This document shows, piece after piece, positions 49,467 to 57,979 of a DNA stretch of 64,000 nt. Numbering within the stretch: the first letter of the stretch is position 1; each line of letters starts with the position of its first letter. The position numbers and the translations under genes were made by a program. The notes beneath the pieces are model-generated. The model searched no databases. It saw only the letters and a list, made by a program, of their open reading frames with translations, and was not told the DNA's origin. This DNA is from Cellulomonas sp. (GTDB lineage: Bacteria; Actinomycetota; Actinomycetes; Actinomycetales; Cellulomonadaceae). The DNA lies in contig NZ_JADGMY010000023.1 of NCBI RefSeq assembly GCF_015234515.1, forward strand, positions 78,047 through 142,046, given 5' to 3'.

Positions 49467-50470
49467 CCCAGGGTGCGGTGGAGCAGTCGTTCCGGTTCGG
49501 CAACACCGAGCTGCCGCCCGAGGCGCGCGACGCGGCCCGCAAGGCCAAGCGCCTCGCGTGGCTGACGATCGCGTTCCTCGTCACGGCCGTGACGCTGGTG
49601 TACCTGGTGATGGGCAGCTCGCAGGCGATGAAGGCGGCGTGGGCCGAGGACCTGCTGTCGTTCATCCCGCCGATCGCGTTCCTCGTGGCGATGCGCATCA
49701 CGGGCCGCGTCCCCACCGAGCGGCACCCGTACGGCTACCACCGGTCCGTCGGCATCGGGCACCTGGTCGCCGCGACCGCCCTGCTGACGATGGGTGCGTT
49801 CCTGGTGTTCGACTCCGTGTCCGGGCTGCTGGCCGGCGAGCACCCGCCCGTGGGGCTGATCGTCGTGCTGGGGCACCAGATCTGGTCCGGGTGGCTCATG
49901 GTCGCGGTGCTGGCCTACACGTGCGTTCCGGCCGTCCTGCTGGGACGGGCCAAGATGCCGCTCGCCGAGCAGCTGCACGACCGCGTGCTGCACGCCGACG
50001 CGGACATGAACAAGGCCGACTGGATGACGGGGGTCGGCGGGATCGTCGGGGTCCTCGGCATCGGCGTCGGGCTGTGGTGGGCGGACTCCGCGGCCGCGGT
50101 GTTCATCTCGGCGAGCATCCTGCACGACGGCGTCAAGAACCTGCGCAGCGCCGTCGCGGCCCTCATGGACGCCCGCGCGACCACGGTCGACGGGTCGGAG
50201 CCGCACCCGCTCGGCGGTGCCATCGACGAGACGCTGCGCGGGCTGGAGTGGGTCGGCAGCGCCGCGTCGCGCGTGCGCGACCAGGGGCACGTCTTCCACG
50301 TCGAGGCGTTCGTCGTGGCACGCGACGGGACGCCGACGCAGCAGCAGCTGCAGGAGGCGTGGGACGCCGTCACCGACCTCGACTGGAAGGTCGAGGACCT
50401 CGTCGTCGTGCCCGTCGAGGAGCTGCCGGAGGAGCTGCTGCCGGGGCTGGGCGGCGAACGGTCCGGGTGA
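49463..50470 (+). CDS. Cation diffusion facilitator family transporter
   Basis: A 335-residue cation efflux protein with six predicted membrane segments and a C-terminal cytoplasmic domain. Typical elements are MKAAWAEDLLSFIPPIAFLV (site with Asp), RHPYGYHRSVGIGHLV and LHADADMNKADWMTGVGGIV (HxxxD-type site in segment 5), and DGVKNLRSAVAALMDARATT after segment 6. CDF proteins exchange Zn2+, Fe2+ or other divalent ions for protons. The metal is not determined. The GTG start overlaps the lipoprotein stop. The stop codon (50468-50470) is formed by the first unit of a long tandem repeat array, so the C-terminal residues derive from array sequence. Confidence 0.88.
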   Translation: MTQGAVEQSFRFGNTELPPEARDAARKAKRLAWLTIAFLVTAVTLVYLVMGSSQAMKAAWAEDLLSFIPPIAFLVAMRITGRVPTERHPYGYHRSVGIGHLVAATALLTMGAFLVFDSVSGLLAGEHPPVGLIVVLGHQIWSGWLMVAVLAYTCVPAVLLGRAKMPLAEQLHDRVLHADADMNKADWMTGVGGIVGVLGIGVGLWWADSAAAVFISASILHDGVKNLRSAVAALMDARATTVDGSEPHPLGGAIDETLRGLEWVGSAASRVRDQGHVFHVEAFVVARDGTPTQQQLQEAWDAVTDLDWKVEDLVVVPVEELPEELLPGLGGERSG

Positions 50471-50634
50471 TCACGGTCGGGGTGATCACGGTCGGGGTGA
50501 TCACGGTCGGGGTGATCACGGGCGGGTGATCACTGTCCGGGTGATCACGGTCCGGTGATCACGGTCCGGGTGATCACGGTCCGGTGATCACGGTCCGGGT
50601 GATCACGGTCCGGGTGATCACGGTCCGGGTGACG
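50464..50634. repeat. Tandem array of GTGATCAC palindromes
   Basis: Eleven copies of TGATCA lie between 50468 and 50620 in units of 14 or 15 bases: first GGTGATCACGGTCGG (15), later GGTGATCACGGTCC (14) and GGTGATCACGGTCCG (15). Each unit centres on the 8-base palindrome GTGATCAC. The array begins with the stop codon of the CDF gene and runs into the gap before the helicase gene. It may be a variable-number repeat, a protein-binding array or a source of hairpins that end transcription. Confidence 0.92.
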
Positions 50635-50762
50635 TGCCCGTCGTCGGCGACGGCCCACCGCAGTGCCCCCGGAAGAGCCACCCTCGACTTCTGCCTCGGT
50701 GCTCACGGCCATGGCGCAGCCGCTGCGAGCCCCGGCGTCCACATCCCGGGACTGGCGTGTCA

Positions 50763-50818
50763 CGAGACCGGGATCTGATGGCTTCTGGTGGGTCCTGAGC
50801 CGAGCAATCCCGGTCTCG
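50763..50818. other. Perfect 12-base inverted repeat in a gene-free stretch
   Basis: CGAGACCGGGAT (50763-50774) and ATCCCGGTCTCG (50807-50818) are perfect inverted repeats around a 32-base loop. They lie in the 395-base stretch 50635-51029 between the tandem array and the helicase, which holds no gene I can support. It could be a terminator for the CDF transcript or the trace of a small mobile element. Confidence 0.6.
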
Positions 50819-51029
50819 CGGGGGGCGCGTCCCGAGTGGTGGACGGCGGGGCGCCGCTCGCGTGCCGCGTCCCACTCGACTCGCGCCTGGCGCCGTGCAC
50901 CGCCGTGATCGTGGTCGGCGGCGAGTCACGCGTGGGGAGGTCCCGGCTCGACGGGACCCGCCGCGCTCGGGTCGACGCTGTGGGGAATGGACGTGAAGCC
51001 CCCCTCACCGCCTGGGAGGATGGTGGGTC

Positions 51030-54000
51030 GTGAGCACGTCCGAGCCCGCCCCCGCCGACGCGGCACCCCCCGAGGGTGCGCGCGCCGAGGGTCCGCGCGC
51101 CGAGGTTCCGCCCACCGAAGGTCCGCGCGGTCCCGGGCGGCGACGTGGCCCCCGCGCGAGGCGGGGTGCAGGGCGACGGGGCCGGGACCAGCCACGCGAA
51201 GGTCAGGCCGCCGCGGGCCAGGGGCGGGATCAGTCGTCCGCTGGACAGTCGTCCGGCGAGCGCCCGTCCGGCGAGCGCCCGTCCGGCGATCCCTCGCCCT
51301 CCGAGGGCCAGGGCCGCGAGCGCTCGTCCCGCGCGCGAGCTCCCCGCCATGACGCAGCCCGCCGCCCCCGCCGCGACGACGCCCACCTCGCCCGCACCGC
51401 CGAGGCCCGCGCGGCGGTCACCCTCCCCCCGATCGTCTACCCCGAGCAGCTCCCCGTCTCGGCACGCCGCCACGAGATCTCCGACGCGCTGCGCGACCAC
51501 CAGGTCGTCGTCGTCGCCGGTGAGACCGGGTCCGGCAAGACGACGCAGATCCCGAAGATCGCCCTCGAGCTGGGCCGCGGCCGGGCGGGGCAGATCGGCC
51601 ACACGCAGCCGCGCCGCATCGCGGCCCGCACGGTCGCCGAGCGCATCGCGGACGAGCTGAACGTCCCCCTCGGCGGCGTCGTCGGCTACCAGGTGCGCTT
51701 CACCGACGAGTCGTCGGACTCGACGCTCGTCAAGGTGATGACCGACGGCATCCTGCTCGCGCAGATCCAGCGCGACCCGATGCTGCGGATGTACGACACG
51801 CTCATCATCGACGAGGCCCACGAGCGCAGCCTCAACATCGACTTCATCCTCGGGTACCTCACGCGGCTGCTGCCGCAGCGCCCGGACCTCAAGCTCGTCA
51901 TCACCTCCGCGACGATCGACTCGGACCGGTTCGCGCGGCACTTCGCCGGCCCGCCGACCGAGGAACACCCCGACGGCGTCCCCGCGCCCGTCGTCGAGGT
52001 CAGCGGCCGCACGTTCCCCGTCGAGCTGCGCTACCAGCCGCTGTCCCCCGACGACGCCCCGGACCGCGACCTCGTCACCGGCATCACGGAGGCCGTCGAC
52101 GAGCTCATGGGCGAGGGACCGGGCGACATCCTGGTGTTCCTGTCCGGCGAGCGGGAGATCCGCGACTCCGAGGACGCGCTGCGCGGCTCGCTCGGCCCGC
52201 GCGTCGACCCGAAGCACCCGAACGGCGTCGACATCGTGCCGCTGTACGCGCGGCTGTCGGCCGCGGAGCAGCGCCGCGTGTTCGAGCCGCACACGCGCCG
52301 GCGCGTCATCCTGGCGACCAACGTCGCGGAGACGTCGCTGACGGTCCCGGGCGTGCGGTACGTCGTCGACCCCGGGACGGCGCGCATCTCGCGGTACTCG
52401 AAGGCGACGAAGGTGCAGCGGCTGCCGATCGAGCCGATCTCGCAGGCGTCGGCCAACCAGCGCTCGGGCCGCTCCGGCCGCGTCGCCCCCGGCATCGCGA
52501 TCCGGCTGTACAGCGAGGAGGACTTCGAGTCCCGCCCGGAGTACACCGAGCCGGAGATCCTGCGCACGTCGCTGGCGTCGGTGATCCTGCAGATGATCGC
52601 GGTGGGCGTCGTGACGTCCCCGGACGAGGTCGTGGACTTCCCGTTCGTCGACCCGCCGGACGTCCGCTCGGTCCGCGACGGCGTCGGCCTGCTCACCGAG
52701 CTGCACGCGCTCGAGGAGGTCCGCGGCCGCACGCGCCTCACCGAGACGGGCCGCCAGCTCGCCCAGCTGCCCATCGACCCGCGTCTCGCGCGCATGGTCG
52801 TCGAGGCCGGACGCCGCGGCGTCGCGCGCGAGGTCGTGGTCATCGCCGCCGCGCTGTCCATCCAGGACCCCCGTGAGCGCCCCGCCGAGTCCCGCGAGAC
52901 GGCGGACGCGCTGCACCGCCGCTTCGCCGACCCGTCGTCGGACCTGCTCACCTACCTCAACCTGTGGACGTACCTGCGGGACCGGCAGCGCGAGCTGTCC
53001 GGCTCGGCGTTCCGCCGCATGTGCAAGTCCGAGCACCTGCACTACCTGCGCGTGCGCGAGTGGCAGGACGTCGTCACGCAGCTGCGCGAGATGGCCAAGG
53101 GCCTGGGCGTGCACGCGAAGGGCGCACCGACCCCGACGTCGGACGTCGCCCCGGCGGCCGACGGGCACGGGCGCGACGGTCGGCGCGACGGCGGCCGGCA
53201 CACCCCGACGGGCGCACCGACGCAGGACGCCGGCACCGTCGAGCGCCCCGACGCCGTGCAGACCCGCTGGACGTGGGACGGCGACACGATCCACCGCGCG
53301 ATGCTGCCCGGGTTGCTGTCGCAGATCGGCATGCAGCTCGTCACCGACGTCGCCGCGGGCAACCCGCCCAAGGGCCGCGACGGCAAGCCGCGCAAGCCCG
53401 ACGCGCGCGCCCGCAACGAGTACCTCGGCGCGCGCGGCGCGCGGTTCGCGATCTTCCCGGGCTCGGGCCTGTCGCGGAAGCCCCCGTCGTGGGTGATGGC
53501 CGCGGAGCTCGTCGAGACGTCGCGGCTGTGGGCGCGCGACGTCGCGAAGGTCGACCCGGCGTGGGTCGAGGAGGCCGCCGCGCACCTGGTGAAGCGCACG
53601 TACTCCGAGCCGGCGTGGTCGACGCGGCAGGGCGCGGCGATGGTCAACGAGAAGGTGCTGCTGTACGGCGTGCCGGTCGTCGCGCAGCGTCGCGTGCTGC
53701 TCGCCAAGACGGACCCGGAGCAGGCGCGCGAGCTGTTCGTCCGGCACGCGCTCGTGCAGGGCGAGTGGACGACGCACCACACGTTCTTCCACGAGAACCG
53801 CCGCCTGCTCGACGAGGCCGAGGCGCTCGAGGCCCGTGCCCGGCGCCGCGACCTCGTCGTCGACGACGACGCGCTCTTCGACTTCTACGACGCGCGCATC
53901 CCGCCCGAGGTCGTGTCCGCGCGGCACTTCGACACCTGGTGGAAGGTCGCCAAGCGCGCCGACCCGGACCTGCTGTCCTTCACGCGCGAGCTGCTGGTCG

Positions 54001-55685
54001 GGGACGACGCCGCCGAGATCGACGAGCACGCGTTCCCGTCGCGCTGGCCGCAGGGCGAGCTGTCGTTCCCGCTGACGTACCAGTTCGAGCCCGGCACCGA
54101 GGCCGACGGCGTCACCGTCCACATCCCCCTCTCGCAGCTGCCGCGCGTGCGGCCCGAGGGCTTCGACTGGATGGTCCCGGGCATGCGCGCCGAGCTGCTG
54201 ACGGCGACGATCCGCGCGCTGCCCAAGCCGGTGCGCGTGCAGCTCGTCCCCGCGCCCGACGTCGCGCGGGCCGTCGACGCGTGGCTCGAGGAGAACTCGG
54301 CGTCGTGGGTCGACACCGTCCGGGCGGCCGACGCGGCGCCGTCGTTCCGCGAGATGTTCGCGCGCGCCGTGCGGGCGCTGCGGGACGTCGAGGTGCCCGC
54401 CGACGCCGTCGACGAGGACCGGCTGCCCGCCCACCTGCGCATGACGTTCCGCGTCGTCGGGGACCGCGGGGGCGTCGTCGACGAGGGCAAGGACCTGCTC
54501 GCCCTGCAGCGGCGGCTGGCCGACCGCGCGCAGGACGCCGTCTCCTCCGCGGTGCGCACGGCCGTGCGCGCCGCCATGGAGCAGGCAGCGGCCCAGGCCG
54601 GCACCACGCCGCCCGCTCCCCCCCAGCCCACCCCCGCCCACCCCCCCGCCACCCCCCCTCCTGGCGCGAGAGTGCAATCCAGTCACGCCCCGGCCCCCAC
54701 CACCCCCACCCCGGGCGCGAGAGTGCAATCCAGTCACGCCCCCGGCGCCCCGGCGGGACCCGGCGCGACCCCGGACCTCGAGCGCACCGGCCTCACGACG
54801 TGGCCCGACGTGCCGGCGTTCCCCGACGTCATCGAGGCGCGCACCCCGGCGGGCGGCGTCGTCCGCGCCTACCCGACGCTCGTCGAGGAGGGCTCCGGAG
54901 CCCGCGCGACCGTCGCGCTGCGCGTGCTCGCCGACGCCGCGGTCGCGCAGGCCGCCGCCCGTCGCGGCCTGCGCCGCCTGCTGCTGCTCGACGTCGGGCT
55001 CGCGTCCCCCCGCGTCACGAGCCGGTGGACCGGCACGCAGGCGCTCGCCCTCGCCGCGTCCCCGTACCCGAGCACCGACGCGCTGGTCGCCGACGTCCAG
55101 CTCGCGTCGATCGACCGGCTCATGACCCGCCACCTGCAGGGACGTACGCCGCGCGACATCCGCGACGCCGACGCGTACGCCACGCTGCGCGGTGCGGTGC
55201 GTGACGGCCTCGAGGACGACGTGCACCGCGTCGTCGGCGACCTCGTCGGCGTCCTGTCCGCGTGGCGGGAGCTGGACTCGGACGTGCGCGCCACGAGCAG
55301 CCTCGCGCTGCTGGCGACCGCGCAGGACGTGCGCGAGCAGGCGGCGGCCCTCGTCCACGACGGGTTCGTGTCCCGTGTCGGTGCCGACCGCCTGCCCCAG
55401 CTGGTGCGTTACCTGCGCGCCGCCCGGCACCGGCTGGCGAAGGCGGCGGACAACCCGACGCGTGACGCCGACCTCGCGTGGCAGGTGCACGACGTCGAGC
55501 AGCTCTACACCGCGGCCCGCGAGCGCGCCGCGACCGCCTCCCCGGACCCGGACCGTGACGCCGCCCTCGACGACGTGCGCTGGCTGCTCGAGGAGCTGCG
55601 GGTCAGCCTCTTCGCGCAGCAGCTGGGGACGCCGGTGCCGGTCTCGCCGACGCGCATCCGTAAGGCCCTGGCCGCGATCGGCTGA
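51030..55685 (+). CDS. hrpA: HrpA-type ATP-dependent RNA helicase
   Basis: A 1551-residue DEAH-box helicase, longer than typical HrpA (about 1300). Residues 1-130 are a disordered Ser/Gly/Glu/Arg-rich extension with repeated SGERPSG words. Motif I is GETGSGKT at about 164, motif II DEAH at 261, motif III SAT soon after, then motif V NVAETSLTVPG and motif VI QRSGRSGRVAPG. The HA2 and OB domains and the DUF3418 C-terminal region (HRVVGDLVGVLSAWRELDSD; end RIRKALAAIG) follow. HrpA unwinds RNA and resolves stalled ribosomes. A Pro-rich linker at about 1200-1240 contains two in-frame copies of the dispersed repeat. The GTG start has GGAGG about 12 bases upstream and GGTGGG closer. Confidence 0.93.
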   Translation: MSTSEPAPADAAPPEGARAEGPRAEVPPTEGPRGPGRRRGPRARRGAGRRGRDQPREGQAAAGQGRDQSSAGQSSGERPSGERPSGDPSPSEGQGRERSSRARAPRHDAARRPRRDDAHLARTAEARAAVTLPPIVYPEQLPVSARRHEISDALRDHQVVVVAGETGSGKTTQIPKIALELGRGRAGQIGHTQPRRIAARTVAERIADELNVPLGGVVGYQVRFTDESSDSTLVKVMTDGILLAQIQRDPMLRMYDTLIIDEAHERSLNIDFILGYLTRLLPQRPDLKLVITSATIDSDRFARHFAGPPTEEHPDGVPAPVVEVSGRTFPVELRYQPLSPDDAPDRDLVTGITEAVDELMGEGPGDILVFLSGEREIRDSEDALRGSLGPRVDPKHPNGVDIVPLYARLSAAEQRRVFEPHTRRRVILATNVAETSLTVPGVRYVVDPGTARISRYSKATKVQRLPIEPISQASANQRSGRSGRVAPGIAIRLYSEEDFESRPEYTEPEILRTSLASVILQMIAVGVVTSPDEVVDFPFVDPPDVRSVRDGVGLLTELHALEEVRGRTRLTETGRQLAQLPIDPRLARMVVEAGRRGVAREVVVIAAALSIQDPRERPAESRETADALHRRFADPSSDLLTYLNLWTYLRDRQRELSGSAFRRMCKSEHLHYLRVREWQDVVTQLREMAKGLGVHAKGAPTPTSDVAPAADGHGRDGRRDGGRHTPTGAPTQDAGTVERPDAVQTRWTWDGDTIHRAMLPGLLSQIGMQLVTDVAAGNPPKGRDGKPRKPDARARNEYLGARGARFAIFPGSGLSRKPPSWVMAAELVETSRLWARDVAKVDPAWVEEAAAHLVKRTYSEPAWSTRQGAAMVNEKVLLYGVPVVAQRRVLLAKTDPEQARELFVRHALVQGEWTTHHTFFHENRRLLDEAEALEARARRRDLVVDDDALFDFYDARIPPEVVSARHFDTWWKVAKRADPDLLSFTRELLVGDDAAEIDEHAFPSRWPQGELSFPLTYQFEPGTEADGVTVHIPLSQLPRVRPEGFDWMVPGMRAELLTATIRALPKPVRVQLVPAPDVARAVDAWLEENSASWVDTVRAADAAPSFREMFARAVRALRDVEVPADAVDEDRLPAHLRMTFRVVGDRGGVVDEGKDLLALQRRLADRAQDAVSSAVRTAVRAAMEQAAAQAGTTPPAPPQPTPAHPPATPPPGARVQSSHAPAPTTPTPGARVQSSHAPGAPAGPGATPDLERTGLTTWPDVPAFPDVIEARTPAGGVVRAYPTLVEEGSGARATVALRVLADAAVAQAAARRGLRRLLLLDVGLASPRVTSRWTGTQALALAASPYPSTDALVADVQLASIDRLMTRHLQGRTPRDIRDADAYATLRGAVRDGLEDDVHRVVGDLVGVLSAWRELDSDVRATSSLALLATAQDVREQAAALVHDGFVSRVGADRLPQLVRYLRAARHRLAKAADNPTRDADLAWQVHDVEQLYTAARERAATASPDPDRDAALDDVRWLLEELRVSLFAQQLGTPVPVSPTRIRKALAAIG
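54666..54733 (+). repeat. Two in-frame repeat copies inside the helicase gene
   Basis: GCGAGAGTGCAATCCAG occurs at 54666-54682 and 54717-54733, 51 bases apart. Each is the dispersed repeat with one change (GTGAG to GCGAG), followed by TCACGCCCC. They encode two copies of GARVQSSHAP within a Pro/Thr/Ala linker after residue 1200, and the frame stays open. Confidence 0.9.
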
Positions 55686-55818
55686 GGCGCGTCCCCTCAG
55701 AGGCTCGTCACGCTCGACGCTCGTCGCACGGGGGTCCGCACTCAGCCGGACCGGCCGAGCGGGCACCTGAGGACCGGCAGACTCCGGCGCGCGTCCTGCC
55801 GCTCCCCGGGCCGCTGCC

Positions 55819-55824
55819 TAGGCT
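55819..55824 (+). promoter_or_regulatory. -10 box of the phosphatase/DUF3090 cluster
   Basis: TAGGCT ends 6 bases before the GTG at 55831; no Shine-Dalgarno sequence is seen. The 145-base gap after hrpA holds nothing else obvious. Confidence 0.5.
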
Positions 55825-55830
55825 GCGGGG

Positions 55831-56535
55831 GTGGCCACCGTCCTGCTCGTCCGTCACGGTCGCACCGACGCCAACGTCCGGGGCATCCTGGCGGGGCGCG
55901 CCGCGGGGGTCCCGCTCGACGACGTCGGGCGCGCGCAGGCCGAGCGCACCGCGGACCGCCTCGCGGCAGTGCCCCTCGTCGGCGTGGTGACGAGCCCGCT
56001 GGAGCGGTGCCGGGAGACGTCGGACCTGCTGCTGCGACGGCAGGGCGGCGCCCCGGACGTGACGGTCGACGACGCGCTGACCGAGTGCGACTACGGGGAC
56101 TGGCAGGGCCGGTCGCTGGCTGACCTCGCCCGCGAGGCACTGTGGTCGACGGTCCAGACGCACCCCGCGGCCGTCACGTTCCCCGGGGGCGAGTCCCTGC
56201 CTGCGATGCAGGCGCGGGCCGTGGCGGCGGTGCGGCGGCACGACGCCGCGGTCGAGGAGCAGCACGGCGCGGGCGCGGTCTGGGCGGCCGTGAGCCACGG
56301 TGACGTCATCAAGTCGGTCCTCGCCGACGCCCTGGGCATGCACCTGGACCTGTTCCAGCGTCTCGAAGTGGGCCCCGCGTCGGTCTCGCTGGTTCGCTAC
56401 GGGCCGCTGCGACCGCACGTGATCGCCACCAACACGCAGCTCGGCGACCTCGGGTGGCTGGGCGCGGCCCGCCACGCCGACGACGCTCCGGTGGGCGGCG
56501 GGGCCGGGCACGACTCGACCGACGCCGCGGACTGA
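55831..56535 (+). CDS. Histidine phosphatase family protein (MSMEG_4193 type)
   Basis: A 234-residue phosphoglycerate-mutase-like phosphatase. The RHG motif is in TVLLVRHGRTDANVRGILAG (catalytic His8), with the second Arg in SPLERCRETSD, the acid in ECDYGDWQGRSL and the second His in AAVSHGDVIKSVLADAL. Relatives in mycobacteria are annotated MSMEG_4193 and stand next to DUF3090 and SCO1664-type genes, exactly the order found here, usually close to mycothiol genes such as mshC. The substrate is not known. The GTG start has TAGGCT ending 6 bases upstream. The C-terminal 30 residues are a disordered Gly/Asp tail. Confidence 0.9.
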   Translation: MATVLLVRHGRTDANVRGILAGRAAGVPLDDVGRAQAERTADRLAAVPLVGVVTSPLERCRETSDLLLRRQGGAPDVTVDDALTECDYGDWQGRSLADLAREALWSTVQTHPAAVTFPGGESLPAMQARAVAAVRRHDAAVEEQHGAGAVWAAVSHGDVIKSVLADALGMHLDLFQRLEVGPASVSLVRYGPLRPHVIATNTQLGDLGWLGAARHADDAPVGGGAGHDSTDAAD

Positions 56536-56542
56536 CCCTTCG

Positions 56543-56548
56543 TACACT
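56543..56548 (+). promoter_or_regulatory. -10 box of the DUF3090 gene
   Basis: TACACT ends 6 bases before the ATG at 56555, the cleanest of the leaderless-type arrangements in the window. Confidence 0.55.
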
Positions 56549-56554
56549 CGACCC

Positions 56555-57100
56555 ATGACCGCCCTCGTCCACGAGTTCGACTGGCCGGACCGCGTCGTCG
56601 TCGGCACCGTCGGCCGCCCGGGCGAGCGCACCTTCTACCTGCAGGTACGCATGGGTGAGCGGTCCGCGAGCGTCGTCCTGGAGAAGCAGCAGTCCGCGGC
56701 GCTGGCCGACCTGGTCGAGGAGCTGCTCGACGACCTCGCGACCGACGAGACCCACCCGGTGACCGTGCCCCGGGAGACCCCGCCCGAGCTGGTCGACGAC
56801 GACCCGATCGGCCAGCCCGTCGAGCCGCTGTTCCGCACCGGGGCGATGCGCCTCGGCTGGGACCCGCGCACGCTGCAGGTGGTGGTCGAGGCGTTCCCCG
56901 TCGAGACGGTCGCGGACGCGCTGGCCGACGAGACGGGCGAGCCCAGCGAGGTGCTGCTGGTGCGGATGCCGGTCGGCACGGCGCGGGCGTTCGTCCAGCG
57001 CACGCGCGGCGTGGTGGACGCGGGCCGGCCGCTCTGCGTCGTCTGCGGGGAGCCGATCGACCCCGACGGCCACGTCTGCGCACCACCCGACGGCGCGTGA
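56555..57100 (+). CDS. DUF3090 family protein
   Basis: A 181-residue actinobacterial protein of the DUF3090 (YP_009166-type) family. The opening ALVHEFDWPDRVVVGTVGRP, GERTFYLQVRMGERSASVVL, the acidic helix LADLVEELLDDLATDE, and the C-terminal Cys-rich end PLCVVCGEPIDPDGHVCAPP (CxxC...C, probably a zinc knuckle) are family features. No function is known to me. It lies between the MSMEG_4193-type phosphatase and the SCO1664-type protein; its stop shares GTGA with the next start, so the three work together in some conserved actinobacterial process. Confidence 0.92.
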   Translation: MTALVHEFDWPDRVVVGTVGRPGERTFYLQVRMGERSASVVLEKQQSAALADLVEELLDDLATDETHPVTVPRETPPELVDDDPIGQPVEPLFRTGAMRLGWDPRTLQVVVEAFPVETVADALADETGEPSEVLLVRMPVGTARAFVQRTRGVVDAGRPLCVVCGEPIDPDGHVCAPPDGA

Positions 57101-57882
57101 CGTCACCGGACGAGCCGGGCGACGTCGACCTGGACGACGACGAGCTGCAGATCGTCGGTCGTCTCACCGCCGCGTCCAACGCGACGTTCGTCGGCACGGT
57201 CCGCGACGTCGCGGTCGTCTACAAGCCGGTGGCCGGCGAGCGCCCGCTGTGGGACTTCCCGGAGGGCACGCTGGCGCAGCGGGAGGTGGCGGCGTACCTC
57301 GTCTCGCAGACCCTCGGCTGGGACGTCGTGCCGCGCACCTGGCTGCGTGACGGACCCCTGGGGCCCGGGATGGTGCAGCTGTGGCAGGAGCCGGACCCGC
57401 AGCAGGACCCCGTCGACGTGGTCCCGGCATCGGCCGTGCCGGCGCAGGGGTGGTGCACCGTGCTCGAGGGGACGGACGAGCGCGGCCGACCGGTGGCGGT
57501 GGTCCACGAGGACTCCGTCGCACTGCGCCGCATGGCCGTGCTCGACGTGCTGCTGAACAACGCCGACCGCAAGGGCGGACACGTGCTCCCGGTGGCCGGC
57601 GGCCACCGGTACGGCGTGGACCACGGCGTCACGTTCCACACCGAGCCCAAGCTGCGCACGGTGCTGTGGGGCTGGGTCGGCGAGCCCCTCGACGCGGACG
57701 AGACGGCCGGTGTGCGGCGCGTGCGCTCGGAGGTCGCCGGGGAGCTCGGGGAGCACCTCGCCGCGCTGCTCGCGCCACCCGAGGTCGACGCGCTCGCCGA
57801 GCGGTGCGACCGGCTGCTGGCGAGCGGGCGGTTCCCCGCGCCCGACGGCGACGCCTCCCCGGTGCCGTGGCCGCTGTTCTGA
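57097..57882 (+). CDS. SCO1664-family (phosphatidylinositol kinase-like) protein
   Basis: A 261-residue protein with a PI3/4-kinase-like fold of the SCO1664 family. Visible parts are GTVRDVAVVYKPVAGERPLW (nucleotide-binding Lys), LAQREVAAYLVSQTLGWDVV, the catalytic-like loop VLDVLLNNADRKGGHVL (NNADRK, as in lipid kinases) and the metal-binding YGVDHGVTFHTEPKLRT (DHG). It probably phosphorylates a small molecule or protein. It is the third of three coupled genes; GTG start overlaps the DUF3090 stop. Context hints at a kinase-phosphatase pair acting on one substrate, which is inference. Confidence 0.88.
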   Translation: MTSPDEPGDVDLDDDELQIVGRLTAASNATFVGTVRDVAVVYKPVAGERPLWDFPEGTLAQREVAAYLVSQTLGWDVVPRTWLRDGPLGPGMVQLWQEPDPQQDPVDVVPASAVPAQGWCTVLEGTDERGRPVAVVHEDSVALRRMAVLDVLLNNADRKGGHVLPVAGGHRYGVDHGVTFHTEPKLRTVLWGWVGEPLDADETAGVRRVRSEVAGELGEHLAALLAPPEVDALAERCDRLLASGRFPAPDGDASPVPWPLF

Positions 57883-57967
57883 GCGGACGAGCCGACCACA
57901 GCCCCGCCGCGTGACGGGCTCGTCCCCAGGTCCTGCCGCTCTCGTCCCCCACGTCGGGCCCACGGAG

Positions 57968-57973
57968 CACACT
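57968..57973 (+). promoter_or_regulatory. Possible -10 box of the tag gene
   Basis: CACACT differs at one base from TACACT and ends 6 bases before the ATG at 57980, the same geometry as its neighbours. Confidence 0.35.
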
Positions 57974-57979
57974 CGGGGC

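Noticed and set aside
50760..55766. A 1668-residue open frame antisense to the helicase gene
   Set aside because: High-GC DNA leaves the antisense frame open when the real gene has GC-rich third positions. The translation is low-complexity Arg/Val/Asp with no domain, while the plus-strand frame is a complete DEAH helicase.
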